DNA of 64,000 nt, from the NCBI RefSeq assembly GCF_014207595.1, contig NZ_JACHGY010000001.1, positions 3,938,212-4,002,211 of the forward strand, in the 5' to 3' direction. The DNA comes from Algisphaera agarilytica. Lineage in GTDB: Bacteria; Planctomycetota; Phycisphaerae; Phycisphaerales; Phycisphaeraceae. Shown piece after piece: positions 1 through 7,840 of this stretch (its first letter is position 1; the number at the start of each line of letters is the position of its first letter). Position numbers and translations under genes: made by a program. The notes beneath the pieces are model-generated. The model was given only the letters and a program-made list of their open reading frames with translations. It had not been told where the DNA came from and searched no databases.

Positions 1-2
1 TC

Positions 3-560
3 CTCTCGGGCGCCTGTGTCGGGCTGCCCACCTGCCGCCTGTCCTACACCGACTCCGAGCAGTTCGAGCCCGAGCTCCTCGACGAGCTCGAAGACCGCGG
101 CTACGGCGACATGGCCGAGTCCATCGGCATCACCGGCTGCGAACGCCAATGCTTCCGACCCGCCACCAAGACCCTCGGCTGGATCGGCTCCGGCGGCGAC
201 AACTACGCCCTCAAGCTCGGCGGCTCCGAAGACGGCTCCACCCAGGGCCACTGGCTCACCGACGGCCAACTCCAGTTCCTCTCCGCCGTCCCCCGCGAAC
301 GCGTCGCCGACGTCTGTGCCACCCTCTTCGACTGGTACAAAACCGACCATCTCGCCGAAGGCGTGCGGGCTTCAGCCCGCATGGACGACGACACCAAGTC
401 CCCCGAAAAAATGGGCCCGTTCATCCACCGCATGGGCTACGCCGCCGTCCTCGAAAAACTCAAAGCCGACGAGCGCACCGCCGACCTCCTCGAGAAACGC
501 AACCCCGCGATGGTCTTCGACCCCTACATCGAGAAGAACCTCGTCGAGACGACTTCCTAA
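3..560 (+). CDS. Sulfite/nitrite reductase hemoprotein, C-terminal part (5' truncated by window)
   Basis: The frame is open from the window edge to a stop at 558-560, so only the last ~185 residues are seen. Two cysteine pairs typical of siroheme/[4Fe-4S] reductases are present: CVGLPTC (C-x5-C, bases 15-35) and GCERQC (C-x3-C, bases 138-152). These ligate the cluster that bridges to siroheme in the ferredoxin-dependent sulfite/nitrite reductase family. The enzyme makes the six-electron reduction of sulfite to sulfide or nitrite to ammonium in the cytoplasm; the sequence seen does not say which substrate. The wording around the first pair (LSGACVGLPTCRLSYTDS) is more like sulfite reductases. 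A frameshifted relative of the last ~90 codons lies at 1691-1935. Confidence 0.85.
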   Translation, partial: LSGACVGLPTCRLSYTDSEQFEPELLDELEDRGYGDMAESIGITGCERQCFRPATKTLGWIGSGGDNYALKLGGSEDGSTQGHWLTDGQLQFLSAVPRERVADVCATLFDWYKTDHLAEGVRASARMDDDTKSPEKMGPFIHRMGYAAVLEKLKADERTADLLEKRNPAMVFDPYIEKNLVETTS

Positions 561-588
561 CCCGCTGACGAAAAGGCCGGCCGTCACC

Positions 589-622
589 CCCTCTCCCCCC
601 GGGAGAGGGACGGGGTGAGGGC
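589..622 (+). repeat. Dispersed palindromic repeat, family A, single copy
   Basis: A self-complementary head (CCCTCTCCC / GGGAGAGGG) is followed by a short spacer and the tail GGGTGAGGGC. The same ~34-base element occurs twice more, at 40076-40109 and, inverted, at 40160-40193. Here it lies just after the reductase stop codon, so it could act as a weak transcript-end structure. Confidence 0.75.
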
Positions 623-732
623 ACACGAGTCCCGCAAGACCACCACCCCAAGCACAGGAATCTTTCTGTGCCTATCATGTGGTGCGTCTTGATTTAAGTA
701 CTTCAGCATCACCTCTCCAGGAAAAAGTCGCC

Positions 733-1587
733 ATGCCTGCCCCGAACATCTGTGCTCGTTTCTCCGCAGTCGCCATCGCCCTCATCCTCGCGGCGTTCAC
801 TTCCACCGCCGTCGCCCTCCCCCCAGCCCCCGAAGGCTACAAGTGGGAAAAACAAGAAGCCTTCTCCGACGAGTTCAACGGCGACGAGCTCGACAAATTC
901 AAGTGGCGCACCTACCACCCGTTCTGGCACACCGGCCGAGCCCCCGGCCGATTCACCGCCGACACCATCTCCGTCAAAGACGGCAAGCTCCAGATCAAAA
1001 ACCGCATGCTCGACCAGCCCCAGGACGGCTACACCATCGCCTGCGGCTCGGTCACCTCCATCAGCGAAGACGCCCACTACGGCTACTACGAGGTCAGCAT
1101 GAAGGCCTCCTCGGTCAACCTCTCCTCCACCTTCTGGTTCACCAACCGCCCCCACTACGGCGTCCACCACGAGATCGACGTCATCGAGGCCGTCGGCGGC
1201 GACCCGAAATTCGAAATCATGCGCCTCGGCATGAAGTCCAACACCCACACCTTCACCGACAAGGGCCAGCAGTTCTCCCAAGGCGGCAGCACCAAGCTGA
1301 ACGTCCCCGCCGACGAAGCGTTCCAGCGCTACGGCATGTGGTGGAAAGACGCCAACACCATCGACATGTACTACGAAGGCGAATACGCCTTCACCATCCA
1401 CCCCAAGACCGACGTCTCCGACACCCCCTTCGACCGCCCGATGTTCATGTGCCTCGTCACCGAAACCTACGACTGGCAACCCCCGCCCACCGCCGAAGAC
1501 CTCGCCGACGACACCCGCAACACCACCTACTACGACTGGGTCCGGGCCTATCGCCTCGTGCCGATTAAAGAGCACGCTGCCGAGTAA
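733..1587 (+). CDS. Secreted GH16 family glycoside hydrolase (agarase/porphyranase-like)
   Basis: The product is 284 residues with an N-terminal signal peptide (hydrophobic run about residues 10-28, ending near AVALP). The GH16 catalytic signature E-x-D-x-x-E is intact as EIDVIE (E147, D149, E152 from the start chosen). GH16 enzymes of this length and pattern cleave beta-1,4 linkages in agarose, porphyran, carrageenan or laminarin by a retaining mechanism; the rest of the locus favours a red-algal galactan. The ATG at 733 is chosen because AGGA lies about 10 bases upstream and the protein then begins with a signal peptide. A GTG at 679 would add 18 residues ahead of it. The gene is separated from the main locus by the AAA/TOPRIM insert. 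Confidence 0.85.
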   Translation: MPAPNICARFSAVAIALILAAFTSTAVALPPAPEGYKWEKQEAFSDEFNGDELDKFKWRTYHPFWHTGRAPGRFTADTISVKDGKLQIKNRMLDQPQDGYTIACGSVTSISEDAHYGYYEVSMKASSVNLSSTFWFTNRPHYGVHHEIDVIEAVGGDPKFEIMRLGMKSNTHTFTDKGQQFSQGGSTKLNVPADEAFQRYGMWWKDANTIDMYYEGEYAFTIHPKTDVSDTPFDRPMFMCLVTETYDWQPPPTAEDLADDTRNTTYYDWVRAYRLVPIKEHAAE

Positions 1588-1690
1588 CGGCATCTCACCA
1601 TCTGCTTTCGGCCCGCCCCAGGCAGAGGCCGCTTTAAACGGACCCTGTTATCATGCAACAGATGATTTTCGGATACTCATTTCCTCAATC

Positions 1691-1935
1691 ATGCTTTACC
1701 TTTATCCGCAATACACCGCCAACTTCTGCGCCAACCTGTTCGAGAGATACAAAGCCAAATGGTTGGAAGCAGAAGCTGCTAAACTAGAAATCGAACCCAT
1801 GGACCTCTTTTTACCTGCATGGACTACGCCGCCGTGCTGGAGAAACTCAAAGCCGACGAACGCACCAGCGACCTCTTCGAGAAGCGTAATTCGAAGAAGC
1901 TGTTCGACCCGTATGCTGAGCAAACATTTTTCTGA
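1691..1935 (+). pseudogene. Frameshifted remnant of a second sulfite/nitrite reductase 3' end
   Basis: Bases 1822-1889 closely match bases 439-502 of the intact reductase gene (both encode YAAVLEKLKADERT). The upstream part, read one frame apart, gives ANFCANLFERYKAKWLEAE, which resembles the intact ADVCATLFDWYKTDHLAEG. A frame change near the T-run at 1808-1812 breaks the frame, and the reading ends at TGA 1933-1935. No start region or iron-sulfur cysteines remain, so this is a non-functional 3' fragment. It sits directly before the AT-rich two-gene insert and probably marks a recombination boundary. Confidence 0.75.
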
Positions 1936-1966
1936 TAGTTACCTTTGGCTGTCGTAAAGGCAAAAA

Positions 1967-3154
1967 ATGCTTCAGAGATTAATTGTAGAGAACTTCAGAT
2001 CGATAGAACGGGCTGAGATTGATTTATCTAGTCCGACGATTGCATTTGTAGGCCGAAATGGTGCAGGCAAGACTAACGTTCTTCATGCAATATTGCTGGC
2101 TGCAAAATCATGCGTAGGTGATAACAGTCATGGGTATTTGCCGAGGCCTCATCGTACGGATAGGCCGTTGCACTTTGACCTTACGTTTAAGATTGATGGT
2201 CATGTCTATAGATACATATACGACCGACATTTTAACAGTAATGAAGATTTTGAATTAAAAGAATCGATGGAAGTCAATGGGCAAAGTATTTTCGATCGAA
2301 AAGACTTGACGATAACTACAGAACTAGACGGTTATCGCAGTATTAAACTCGCAGAGCAAACCTCTGCTATGGAAGGCCTGTTGGCACTAGTTCCCGATGA
2401 TGTGCAAGGCCTAAATACCCTACGTATTGCCAAGGGGTACCTCGAATCTGTCAGGTATTATCCCCTCGCTCAACGGTTCGAAGAGCATCGCATGCCAAGA
2501 AGCCCTTTGATTACGGCGCAAGAGTTTGATGCTTGGTTCACGGACCCTGAAAAATCAGATCGTGTGCGGTCAGTTCAATTTCGGATTATTGCCATGTCCG
2601 AACATTTTCCAGAAAAATTGGAGGAATTGCAGGTCATACTTGGCGACAAAGGGCTTGGGTTGATTTCTGAAATTCAAGTCGGGAAAGTAGAAATTCCAGA
2701 GTCGGAGTCAACTTCAAATTTGGAGAATAAGGTTAATAATCATGCATATATTGTTGGCTTTACGCCGGGATATGGCATCGCAGGATCTGAACGGAATTTT
2801 TGGGCTTTGGGGCTATCGGCCGGTACGCTAAGAGTTTTGCAACTTCTGACGTTTCTTATTTATGACGAATCGAGTTGCGCGCTTATGGAGCAGCCGGAGG
2901 ATTCTGTGCATGATGGGTTGCTCGTCAAAGTGATTGATGTTTTAAAAGCATATTCTCACAAAACTCAGTTGCTTTGCACTACACATTCGGCTGGAATCAT
3001 GAATTCATTTGACTCAACAATGATTCGGCTCGTTTCGGCAGATGAGCGGGGCCTCACAAATGTCAATAGCCTTTCTGAGTCTGAGGTTATTTGTGCGCAA
3101 CAGTATCTTGAAGATGAAGGTTCGTTGTCTGAGTTTCTTGAGGGGTTGCAATGA
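1967..3154 (+). CDS. AAA family ATPase of the SMC/OLD-like class; candidate anti-phage sensor
   Basis: The 395-residue protein has a Walker A motif at 29-36 (GRNGAGKT), an ABC-type signature at 283-289 (LSAGTLR), Walker B at about 305-309 (ALMEQ, E308) and a switch histidine at H340 (TTHSAG). This order is that of AAA_15/AAA_21 ATPases such as OLD and PARIS AriA. The N-terminus MLQRLIVENFRSI is typical of the class. The gene is visibly AT-richer than its neighbours and overlaps the next gene by ATGA, so the two products are probably made together and act as a complex. By analogy with OLD-like two-gene systems, ATP binding would control the partner nuclease-like subunit. Function is inferred, not shown. 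Confidence 0.75.
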   Translation: MLQRLIVENFRSIERAEIDLSSPTIAFVGRNGAGKTNVLHAILLAAKSCVGDNSHGYLPRPHRTDRPLHFDLTFKIDGHVYRYIYDRHFNSNEDFELKESMEVNGQSIFDRKDLTITTELDGYRSIKLAEQTSAMEGLLALVPDDVQGLNTLRIAKGYLESVRYYPLAQRFEEHRMPRSPLITAQEFDAWFTDPEKSDRVRSVQFRIIAMSEHFPEKLEELQVILGDKGLGLISEIQVGKVEIPESESTSNLENKVNNHAYIVGFTPGYGIAGSERNFWALGLSAGTLRVLQLLTFLIYDESSCALMEQPEDSVHDGLLVKVIDVLKAYSHKTQLLCTTHSAGIMNSFDSTMIRLVSADERGLTNVNSLSESEVICAQQYLEDEGSLSEFLEGLQ

Positions 3155-3714
3155 AACTTGCCATATTGGCTGAGGATGTAAGTGACTGTGATGTGCTCAA
3201 AAATGTAGTGCGTTTACTTGAACCTGGTATCGGTTTTTCATTTAAAGCTAAGGGTTACAATGGTTGCTCTGGTCTTCTCAGAAAGGGGTTTAGGGATATG
3301 AAGTCGTGGCACCAGCAAGGTGTTGATCGGTTTCTGATCTGTCACGATGCTGACTCGAATTCTCCTGAAGATGTATGTGCTAAAGTAAAGCGTGATGTGA
3401 TTCGGAAATCTGGTGCGACTTGTTTATCTTGTATAGCGGTGCCCGTGGAAGAAATTGAAGCATGGCTAGTTGCTGATGAGTCGGCAATCAAAACAGTGCT
3501 TCCGAAGTTTAATTTCTCTGGGCATCCCAACCCTGAGTCAATCAATTCACCGAAAGAATGGTTAGAAAAGAAGTCTCGTGCTCAAAACGGCCGCCCTTTA
3601 TATGCTCACAAAGTTTTTAATCCCAGAGTAGCAGAGGTTTTGGATTTGTCTGTTGTGAAAAAAAAGTGCCCTTCATTTGAAAAGTTTGCGTCGGAGTTTT
3701 CTAGCATAATTTAG
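3151..3714 (+). CDS. DUF4276/TOPRIM-like protein, partner of the upstream ATPase
   Basis: The 187-residue protein begins four bases inside the previous gene (ATGA overlap). It has TOPRIM-type acidic positions: E8 with D12 in LAEDVSDCD, and D66/D68 in CHDADSN. The signature VPVEEIEAWLVAD (98-110) is the DUF4276 hallmark. TOPRIM folds bind divalent metal and act in nucleases and topoisomerases. In PARIS the AAA protein AriA pairs with a TOPRIM-like AriB, and in OLD systems the two domains are fused, so an effector role in abortive infection is plausible. Low GC and unusual codon use suggest horizontal transfer. No transposase, integrase or att site is visible nearby. Confidence 0.7.
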   Translation: MKLAILAEDVSDCDVLKNVVRLLEPGIGFSFKAKGYNGCSGLLRKGFRDMKSWHQQGVDRFLICHDADSNSPEDVCAKVKRDVIRKSGATCLSCIAVPVEEIEAWLVADESAIKTVLPKFNFSGHPNPESINSPKEWLEKKSRAQNGRPLYAHKVFNPRVAEVLDLSVVKKKCPSFEKFASEFSSII

Positions 3715-3953
3715 TATCGCTTGATGGGGAAAGTGTTTGCAATTTTTGTAGTCCGGGCGGTGGCTGGCTGAGGCAGAGTCTTCGATGCTCCGGGCCGATA
3801 ACTTGCGCGTCAAGCCCAAGGTGATTTTTTCAACCCTCACTTGGGTATTGATGAGCCCGATGGTCATCAGGATTAGGGCAAGTCTCACGCATCTGATCTC
3901 GCCCCGAACTACCGATACGTCTAGCTTTCGTGTTTAACCTTGAGATCGCGTCT

Positions 3954-4205
3954 TTAGTTGTTCGCGAACGCGATGTAATCATAAGCATATGCGCCGTTTC
4001 CCCTTCCAAACGCTCTGTTTCCCTTTCCATAAGCTCCATATTCATTTCCGTACGCGGCGTATCCCTTTCCTTACGCGCCGTTTTCTTTCGCAAACGCAGC
4101 GTTTCCCTTTCCGTACTCCGCATATTCCTTTGTAAACGCCGCGTATCCCTTTCCATATACGGCGTATTCACTTGTTTTTCCGGCATTTTCGTCGGAATCA
4201 TGCAG
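3954..4205 (-). pseudogene. Decayed ORF encoding tandem seven-residue repeats (AAYGKGY type)
   Basis: Read on the minus strand from 4205 to the stop at 3956-3954, the frame gives about ten tandem seven-residue units of the form (A/G)-x-(Y/F)-(G/A/T)-K-(G/E)-(Y/N), for example VYGKGY, AAFTKEY, AEYGKGN, AAFAKEN, AAYGNEY, GAYGKGN. One in-frame TAA at 4073-4071 replaces the expected Tyr codon. An upstream TAA lies at 4208-4206, with no ATG start. Units differ mainly at third codon positions (GCG/GCT/GCC, AAG/AAA, TAC/TAT), which suggests the DNA once evolved under protein-coding selection. Function is unknown. Confidence 0.5.
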
Positions 4206-4464
4206 TTATCCGGACAGCGCCGAATCACCTGACGAGAGTGGGGGTCGCATCGGTGCGCACAGAATGTCAGGCTGATCCCCCAATAATCGGGACTCGCGTA
4301 GGAAAATTATCTACCGTTCGCAGCGGACCTTATGTCGTTGAACTCGGCAGAGCGGCCAAACCGTGCGCACTGGGGCTGCGCCCAGCCCCCTAGTGACAGC
4401 CCCCGGTGGTTTTCAAGCGTGAAGGATGTCCGCGGGCAAGGCGCCAGGCACGCTCATATCCGGT

Positions 4465-4533
4465 CCCCCGCCCCCGGAAGAATTCCGGAAGTGGGAAGGG
4501 GGCTCTGCCTTCGGACGCTTCCGGGGGCGGGGG
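4465..4533. repeat. Perfect 16-bp GC-rich inverted repeat
   Basis: CCCCCGCCCCCGGAAG at 4465-4480 is the exact reverse complement of CTTCCGGGGGCGGGGG at 4518-4533, with a 37-base loop. It has no T-tract, so a standard intrinsic terminator is unlikely. It could be a recombination or processing hairpin, or a G-rich structured element. Confidence 0.7.
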
Positions 4534-4778
4534 CGGCTGGGCTCGCGTGCTTCAATGCGTGGGGTGTTGGCGTTTGTGGGTGAGTCACCTTGCCGACAAC
4601 AGACACGATGGACCCCGCAAGGGGCCGCCCCCCGGACGCGGGTTGAGGACGACGGCACCCCCGGAAGATCACCGCGCCATGGCGCGGCGGTAGCCGGGAG
4701 CCAGCGGGACCGACGTGTGGGCCGATGCACACGACGCCAACCCGCCGCCGAGCGTTCGCTCTTTGGCAATTAGGTGTT

Positions 4779-4811
4779 GGGGGCTTAGGGGCTTAGGGGC
4801 TTGGGGGCTTA
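4779..4811 (+). repeat. G-tract tandem repeat, canonical G-quadruplex motif
   Basis: Four runs of 4-5 G are separated by CTTA, CTTA and CTT and followed by another CTTA, giving units GGGGCTTA. The pattern satisfies a four-run G-quadruplex on the plus strand and resembles telomere-type repeats. It lies about 135 bases upstream of the secreted protein gene at 4942. Confidence 0.7.
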
Positions 4812-4886
4812 GGTGGACTTGTTTTTTGACGCCTGGCTGGGCTTGTGCAGCTTCATTTTCTGCAGTGATGGTACGATGCAGTCGAT

Positions 4887-4901
4887 ATTGTTAACAATCT
4901 G
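4887..4901 (+). promoter_or_regulatory. Candidate operator (ATTGTTAACAAT palindrome)
   Basis: A 12-base perfect palindrome (4887-4898) lies ten bases downstream of a -10-like TACGAT (4872-4877), 40-55 bases before the ATG at 4942. Its right half continues as TTAACAATCTG (4891-4901), which recurs exactly at 19546-19556 upstream of the aldehyde dehydrogenase. Related sites occur at 16393-16404 and 21277-21287. The local LacI-family protein is the likely binder. Confidence 0.4.
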
Positions 4902-4941
4902 AGATTGCCGGCGTTCTGCCCGGGTCTGAAAGGTCAGCGAG

Positions 4942-5679
4942 ATGAATTGGAAATCGATTGGGTTGATCGCGGTTGCGCTTGCGTGGGGGCCGATGACGGG
5001 GGCGCAGGAGGTGGTGTTCGATATATCGAGCGAGGCCGACGTGCGTCGGTTGTTGCCCAAGAGTCAGGCCAAGGCGAAGGGCATGGCGGGCCGAGGCGGG
5101 TTGAAGGTCCGAACCGCCCAAGGGCCCGGGGGAGAGGCGGCGATCTTGATCGGTGGGAAGGTGGATGGATCGCTGTACCCCAACGCGACGTATGGCGACG
5201 TGTTGCTGCCGGGCACCGGGTATCACGGCATCAATATCGACCCCGATTGGATGGGGCGGCCGTACACCATCCAGTATGAGGTCTACCTTGGGGCGGGGCA
5301 CGGCGTGCAATCGATGTCCTTGTCCACGCGATTCATGGCCGACCTTGACGACAATCAGATTGTGAAGTTCGAGGATCCCGGCAACGAGTTTGCCCACCGC
5401 CTCGAAACATTTGCCGCCGTCGGGGGCCCCGACCTGGCGGTCGTTGATGCTTGGCAGACCGTGAGTACAACCGCGGTGATCCCCACCGCGGATAAGGCCG
5501 GCAACGCCATCGGCCAGATGAACGTGTCGATCAACCTTGGCACCATCGGGGCGCCCAAGGGGCAGGTTTGGGTCCGCAACATCCGGATAACACTGGAGGC
5601 GCCGGCCGACGAATCTCAAGACGACCCGCCGGCCGAGGAAGCTCCGCCCGTCGAGGAAGAAGTGCCCGAGCCCGAGTAA
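4942..5679 (+). CDS. Secreted protein of unknown function, possibly carbohydrate-binding
   Basis: The product is 245 residues with a signal peptide (MNWKSIGLIAVALAWG...GAQ). The body is rich in short hydrophobic beta-like stretches and ends its folded part with VWVRNIRITLE, the kind of closing strand seen in CBM4/9-like jelly-roll modules. A low-complexity acidic Pro/Glu tail follows (about residues 222-245). No catalytic motif is recognised. AAGG about nine bases upstream supports this ATG. It is convergent with the GH50 gene and preceded by the palindrome at 4887, so it is probably co-regulated with the galactan locus. Assignment as a binding module is inference only. Confidence 0.6.
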   Translation: MNWKSIGLIAVALAWGPMTGAQEVVFDISSEADVRRLLPKSQAKAKGMAGRGGLKVRTAQGPGGEAAILIGGKVDGSLYPNATYGDVLLPGTGYHGINIDPDWMGRPYTIQYEVYLGAGHGVQSMSLSTRFMADLDDNQIVKFEDPGNEFAHRLETFAAVGGPDLAVVDAWQTVSTTAVIPTADKAGNAIGQMNVSINLGTIGAPKGQVWVRNIRITLEAPADESQDDPPAEEAPPVEEEVPEPE

Positions 5680-5737
5680 GCCGCAAACGCATTCGGCTGC
5701 GGGTTGTGGTATCGCGATTCACCATGCCATCGGGTGG

Positions 5738-7840
5738 TTATTCGTACAGGTCTTCGCCGGCGCGGCGACTGGCTTCGATGAGTTCGGCGTAGGGGGTGTC
5801 GCAGGTGTCGGTGAAGCCGATCTGGTAGTTCTCGTGGTCCCAGAGGCGGCCGGTCGTGGGGGAGTCGCAGAACTGGAACCAGTGGCAGCCGACGATGTTG
5901 GGGTGGTTCACGCAGTCCATCACGTACTGGTAATACGCGTCGGCCCGTTCGTCTTGGTCGGCGACTTTCACGAGGCCGGTGTCGAACATGCCGCGGTCCA
6001 GAGCGCCGAAGTGGAACTCGCCGATGATGTAGGGCTTGTCTCCGGTTCGCTCGAGGCCTGCGAGCTTGTCGGCGAGGTGGCGGCTGTACACATTGAAGCT
6101 GACCACATCCGCGAACTCGGCGTTCGCTTCCAGCACCACCGGGGTGATCTGGGCGTTGCTCCCGTAACGGCAGCCCAGGTACATGTGGTTGGGCGCGACC
6201 TCCTCGAGCACGCGATGGATGGTGCTGAAGTAGGTGCGGACGAACTTGGTGTTGAACGCGACGAGGTCGGCGTGGGCGCCGTCGCCCTCCGGGGCATGTG
6301 TGGCTTCAAGCATGGCGGCCCAGGAGGCGTAATTTGTCTGCCAGGCGGTGTTGAGTGCGTCGATGGTGCCGTACTTCTGCTTGAGGTCGGACAGGAACAC
6401 CCACTTGGCCGACTGGTCGACGGGGGACTGCAACGCCGCCACGGCCATCGCGGTCTCGTCACCAAAGGTCAATTCGTTGTCCACGAAGTAGCCGATGCAC
6501 ATCGGGTCCTCGATGGTTTCGACCAGTCGCGGCTCGCTGAGTTTGCGGCGGATGCTTGCTTCGAAACTCGGGTCCAGCACATCCTTGAACTTGCCCCAGT
6601 GACCGCTGGACCCCGCCAACGGCTTGGAATCGGGTCGCACATAGGCCACATAGGGCAGCTTGCCACGCAGGTAGATGTCTGGCGAAGACCAGTTCCCCAG
6701 CGTGTTCACGCCCCATGCAGGGAGGCGCTGCGTGCACATTTCAGCGAAACGGTTCTCCCAGTCGTCTCCATACTTACGCATAGCGTTGAACTTGTGGAAG
6801 CTGAACGCACGCACCGATTTGTTGTAGAAGTGAGACCGCTTGAGGTTGGGCGTCCAAGAGAAATAGAGCTCGCTGTTCTCGGCATTGTCTTCGGGCAGGT
6901 GATCGAACCAGTGCTGGCGTTCGTCGACGATGGTGCCCAGCTTGAACGCAACGCCGTCGATCCCCACGGAGAAAAACAATCGGCCTTCCGGATCGACTAG
7001 GGTCCACTTGCCGTCGTGTTTCGCGGTGCGGAACCAGCCGGTGGCTTCGAGTTGGGGGCCGTCTTTCCATCCGCCGTAGCGGTTCCACGATGAGGGCGGG
7101 GCGGCCTCGGCGAGTTGGGCGGCTTCATCGACGCCGGCTTGGATCATCGCCTCGAGCGAATGGGTTTTGCCGGGCCAGTCCTTGTGCTTGAACTGTCCGA
7201 ACTGATCGATGAAGGGGAAGACCTGTTCGGGCACGGCCGTGGTGGATGGCGGGGCGGGTTCGCCGGCGAGGCGTATCGGGCCGAGCTCGAAGGAATGCGG
7301 GGTGTTGTCTTGAATCACGAAGAAGATGAGCTGGGTGATGTTCTCCAGGTGCATGGATTCGTTGCTGAAGAACGGGATGCCCCGCATGCCGAAGAAGTCT
7401 TCCGGCGAAATGCCCTCGTAATGGACGTAGGGCACGAGGGGGATACGGACTTCACGCATCACGCCCGGCTTCAGGGAGATGGGGTGGGTCCGGGTGAGCG
7501 TTTCCGAAGCCTCGGACCCCGCCGGCTGACTGTCGATCCGGCAGTGGATTTTGGCGGAAGATTCGCCGGTGTTTTTGATCTGGAAGACCAACTCACCATG
7601 GGTCGAGACGTCGGCCCCGTGGTCCAGGGTGAACGTGACGCCCGGCCACCTCTCGGTTTGACCCAGCGTCATCTGCAGGACGGGCCCGGCCTCGTTCTCG
7701 GTGAGGGACAAGGCCGCGTCACTGGTTTGCATGACCTCCAGCTCTAATTGGTCAGGCACCTGTATCAATACAACTTCGGTTGCGGCCAGTGGAAGAGCGA
7801 AAGCGAGCAGCGGGAAGAGCCAGCCAACGAAATAGGTCAT
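5738..7840 (-). CDS. Secreted GH50 beta-agarase
   Basis: The 700-residue product has a signal peptide (MTYFVGWLFPLLAFALPLAA), an N-terminal beta-sandwich region (about 30-200) and a C-terminal (beta/alpha)8 barrel. The GH-A clan acid/base is seen in YFVDNELTFG (E456) and the nucleophile in YIIGEFHFG (E608), matching the GH50 pattern. GH50 enzymes cut beta-1,4 bonds of agarose, mostly releasing neoagarobiose or neoagarotetraose. The ATG at 7840 is chosen because GGAG precedes it by about eight bases and the signal peptide starts there. A TTG at 7930 would add 30 residues with no signal-like start. Confidence 0.88.
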   Translation of the reverse strand: MTYFVGWLFPLLAFALPLAATEVVLIQVPDQLELEVMQTSDAALSLTENEAGPVLQMTLGQTERWPGVTFTLDHGADVSTHGELVFQIKNTGESSAKIHCRIDSQPAGSEASETLTRTHPISLKPGVMREVRIPLVPYVHYEGISPEDFFGMRGIPFFSNESMHLENITQLIFFVIQDNTPHSFELGPIRLAGEPAPPSTTAVPEQVFPFIDQFGQFKHKDWPGKTHSLEAMIQAGVDEAAQLAEAAPPSSWNRYGGWKDGPQLEATGWFRTAKHDGKWTLVDPEGRLFFSVGIDGVAFKLGTIVDERQHWFDHLPEDNAENSELYFSWTPNLKRSHFYNKSVRAFSFHKFNAMRKYGDDWENRFAEMCTQRLPAWGVNTLGNWSSPDIYLRGKLPYVAYVRPDSKPLAGSSGHWGKFKDVLDPSFEASIRRKLSEPRLVETIEDPMCIGYFVDNELTFGDETAMAVAALQSPVDQSAKWVFLSDLKQKYGTIDALNTAWQTNYASWAAMLEATHAPEGDGAHADLVAFNTKFVRTYFSTIHRVLEEVAPNHMYLGCRYGSNAQITPVVLEANAEFADVVSFNVYSRHLADKLAGLERTGDKPYIIGEFHFGALDRGMFDTGLVKVADQDERADAYYQYVMDCVNHPNIVGCHWFQFCDSPTTGRLWDHENYQIGFTDTCDTPYAELIEASRRAGEDLYE

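Larger units (their letters stand above)
3715..4941. other. 1.2-kb stretch without an intact gene
   Basis: After the DUF4276 stop there is no convincing gene until 4942. The segment holds a degenerate stem-loop around 3762-3795, the decayed heptapeptide-repeat ORF at 3954-4205, a GC-rich part with a 16-bp inverted repeat (4465-4533), G-tract repeats (4779-4811), and a likely promoter/operator region (about 4870-4901). Open frames of 90-118 codons on both strands of 4400-4770 overlap each other and show no family features. They look like by-products of GC-rich DNA. Confidence 0.6.

Noticed and set aside
709-1593. 294-codon open frame antisense to the GH16 gene
   Set aside because: It is a codon-bias shadow of the GH16 gene; its translation is low-complexity Val/Gly/Asp with no family features.
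1967-3714. Retron, restriction-modification or transposon identity for the AT-rich pair
   Set aside because: No reverse transcriptase, methylase, transposase or integrase motif is present, and no terminal inverted repeats were seen.
3954-4205. CRISPR array reading of the ~21-base periodic repeats
   Set aside because: There are no unique spacers of even size; the period matches seven codons and units vary mostly at third positions.
3830-4228. 132-codon minus-strand frame rich in Arg/Glu/Met over the heptad repeat
   Set aside because: It is the out-of-frame reading of the same 21-base repeat; the frame giving YGKGYAA units shows the synonymous-change pattern instead.
4406-4773. Overlapping open frames of 90-118 codons on both strands
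   Set aside because: They overlap each other, have no ribosome-binding site or family features, and lie over GC-rich inverted repeats.
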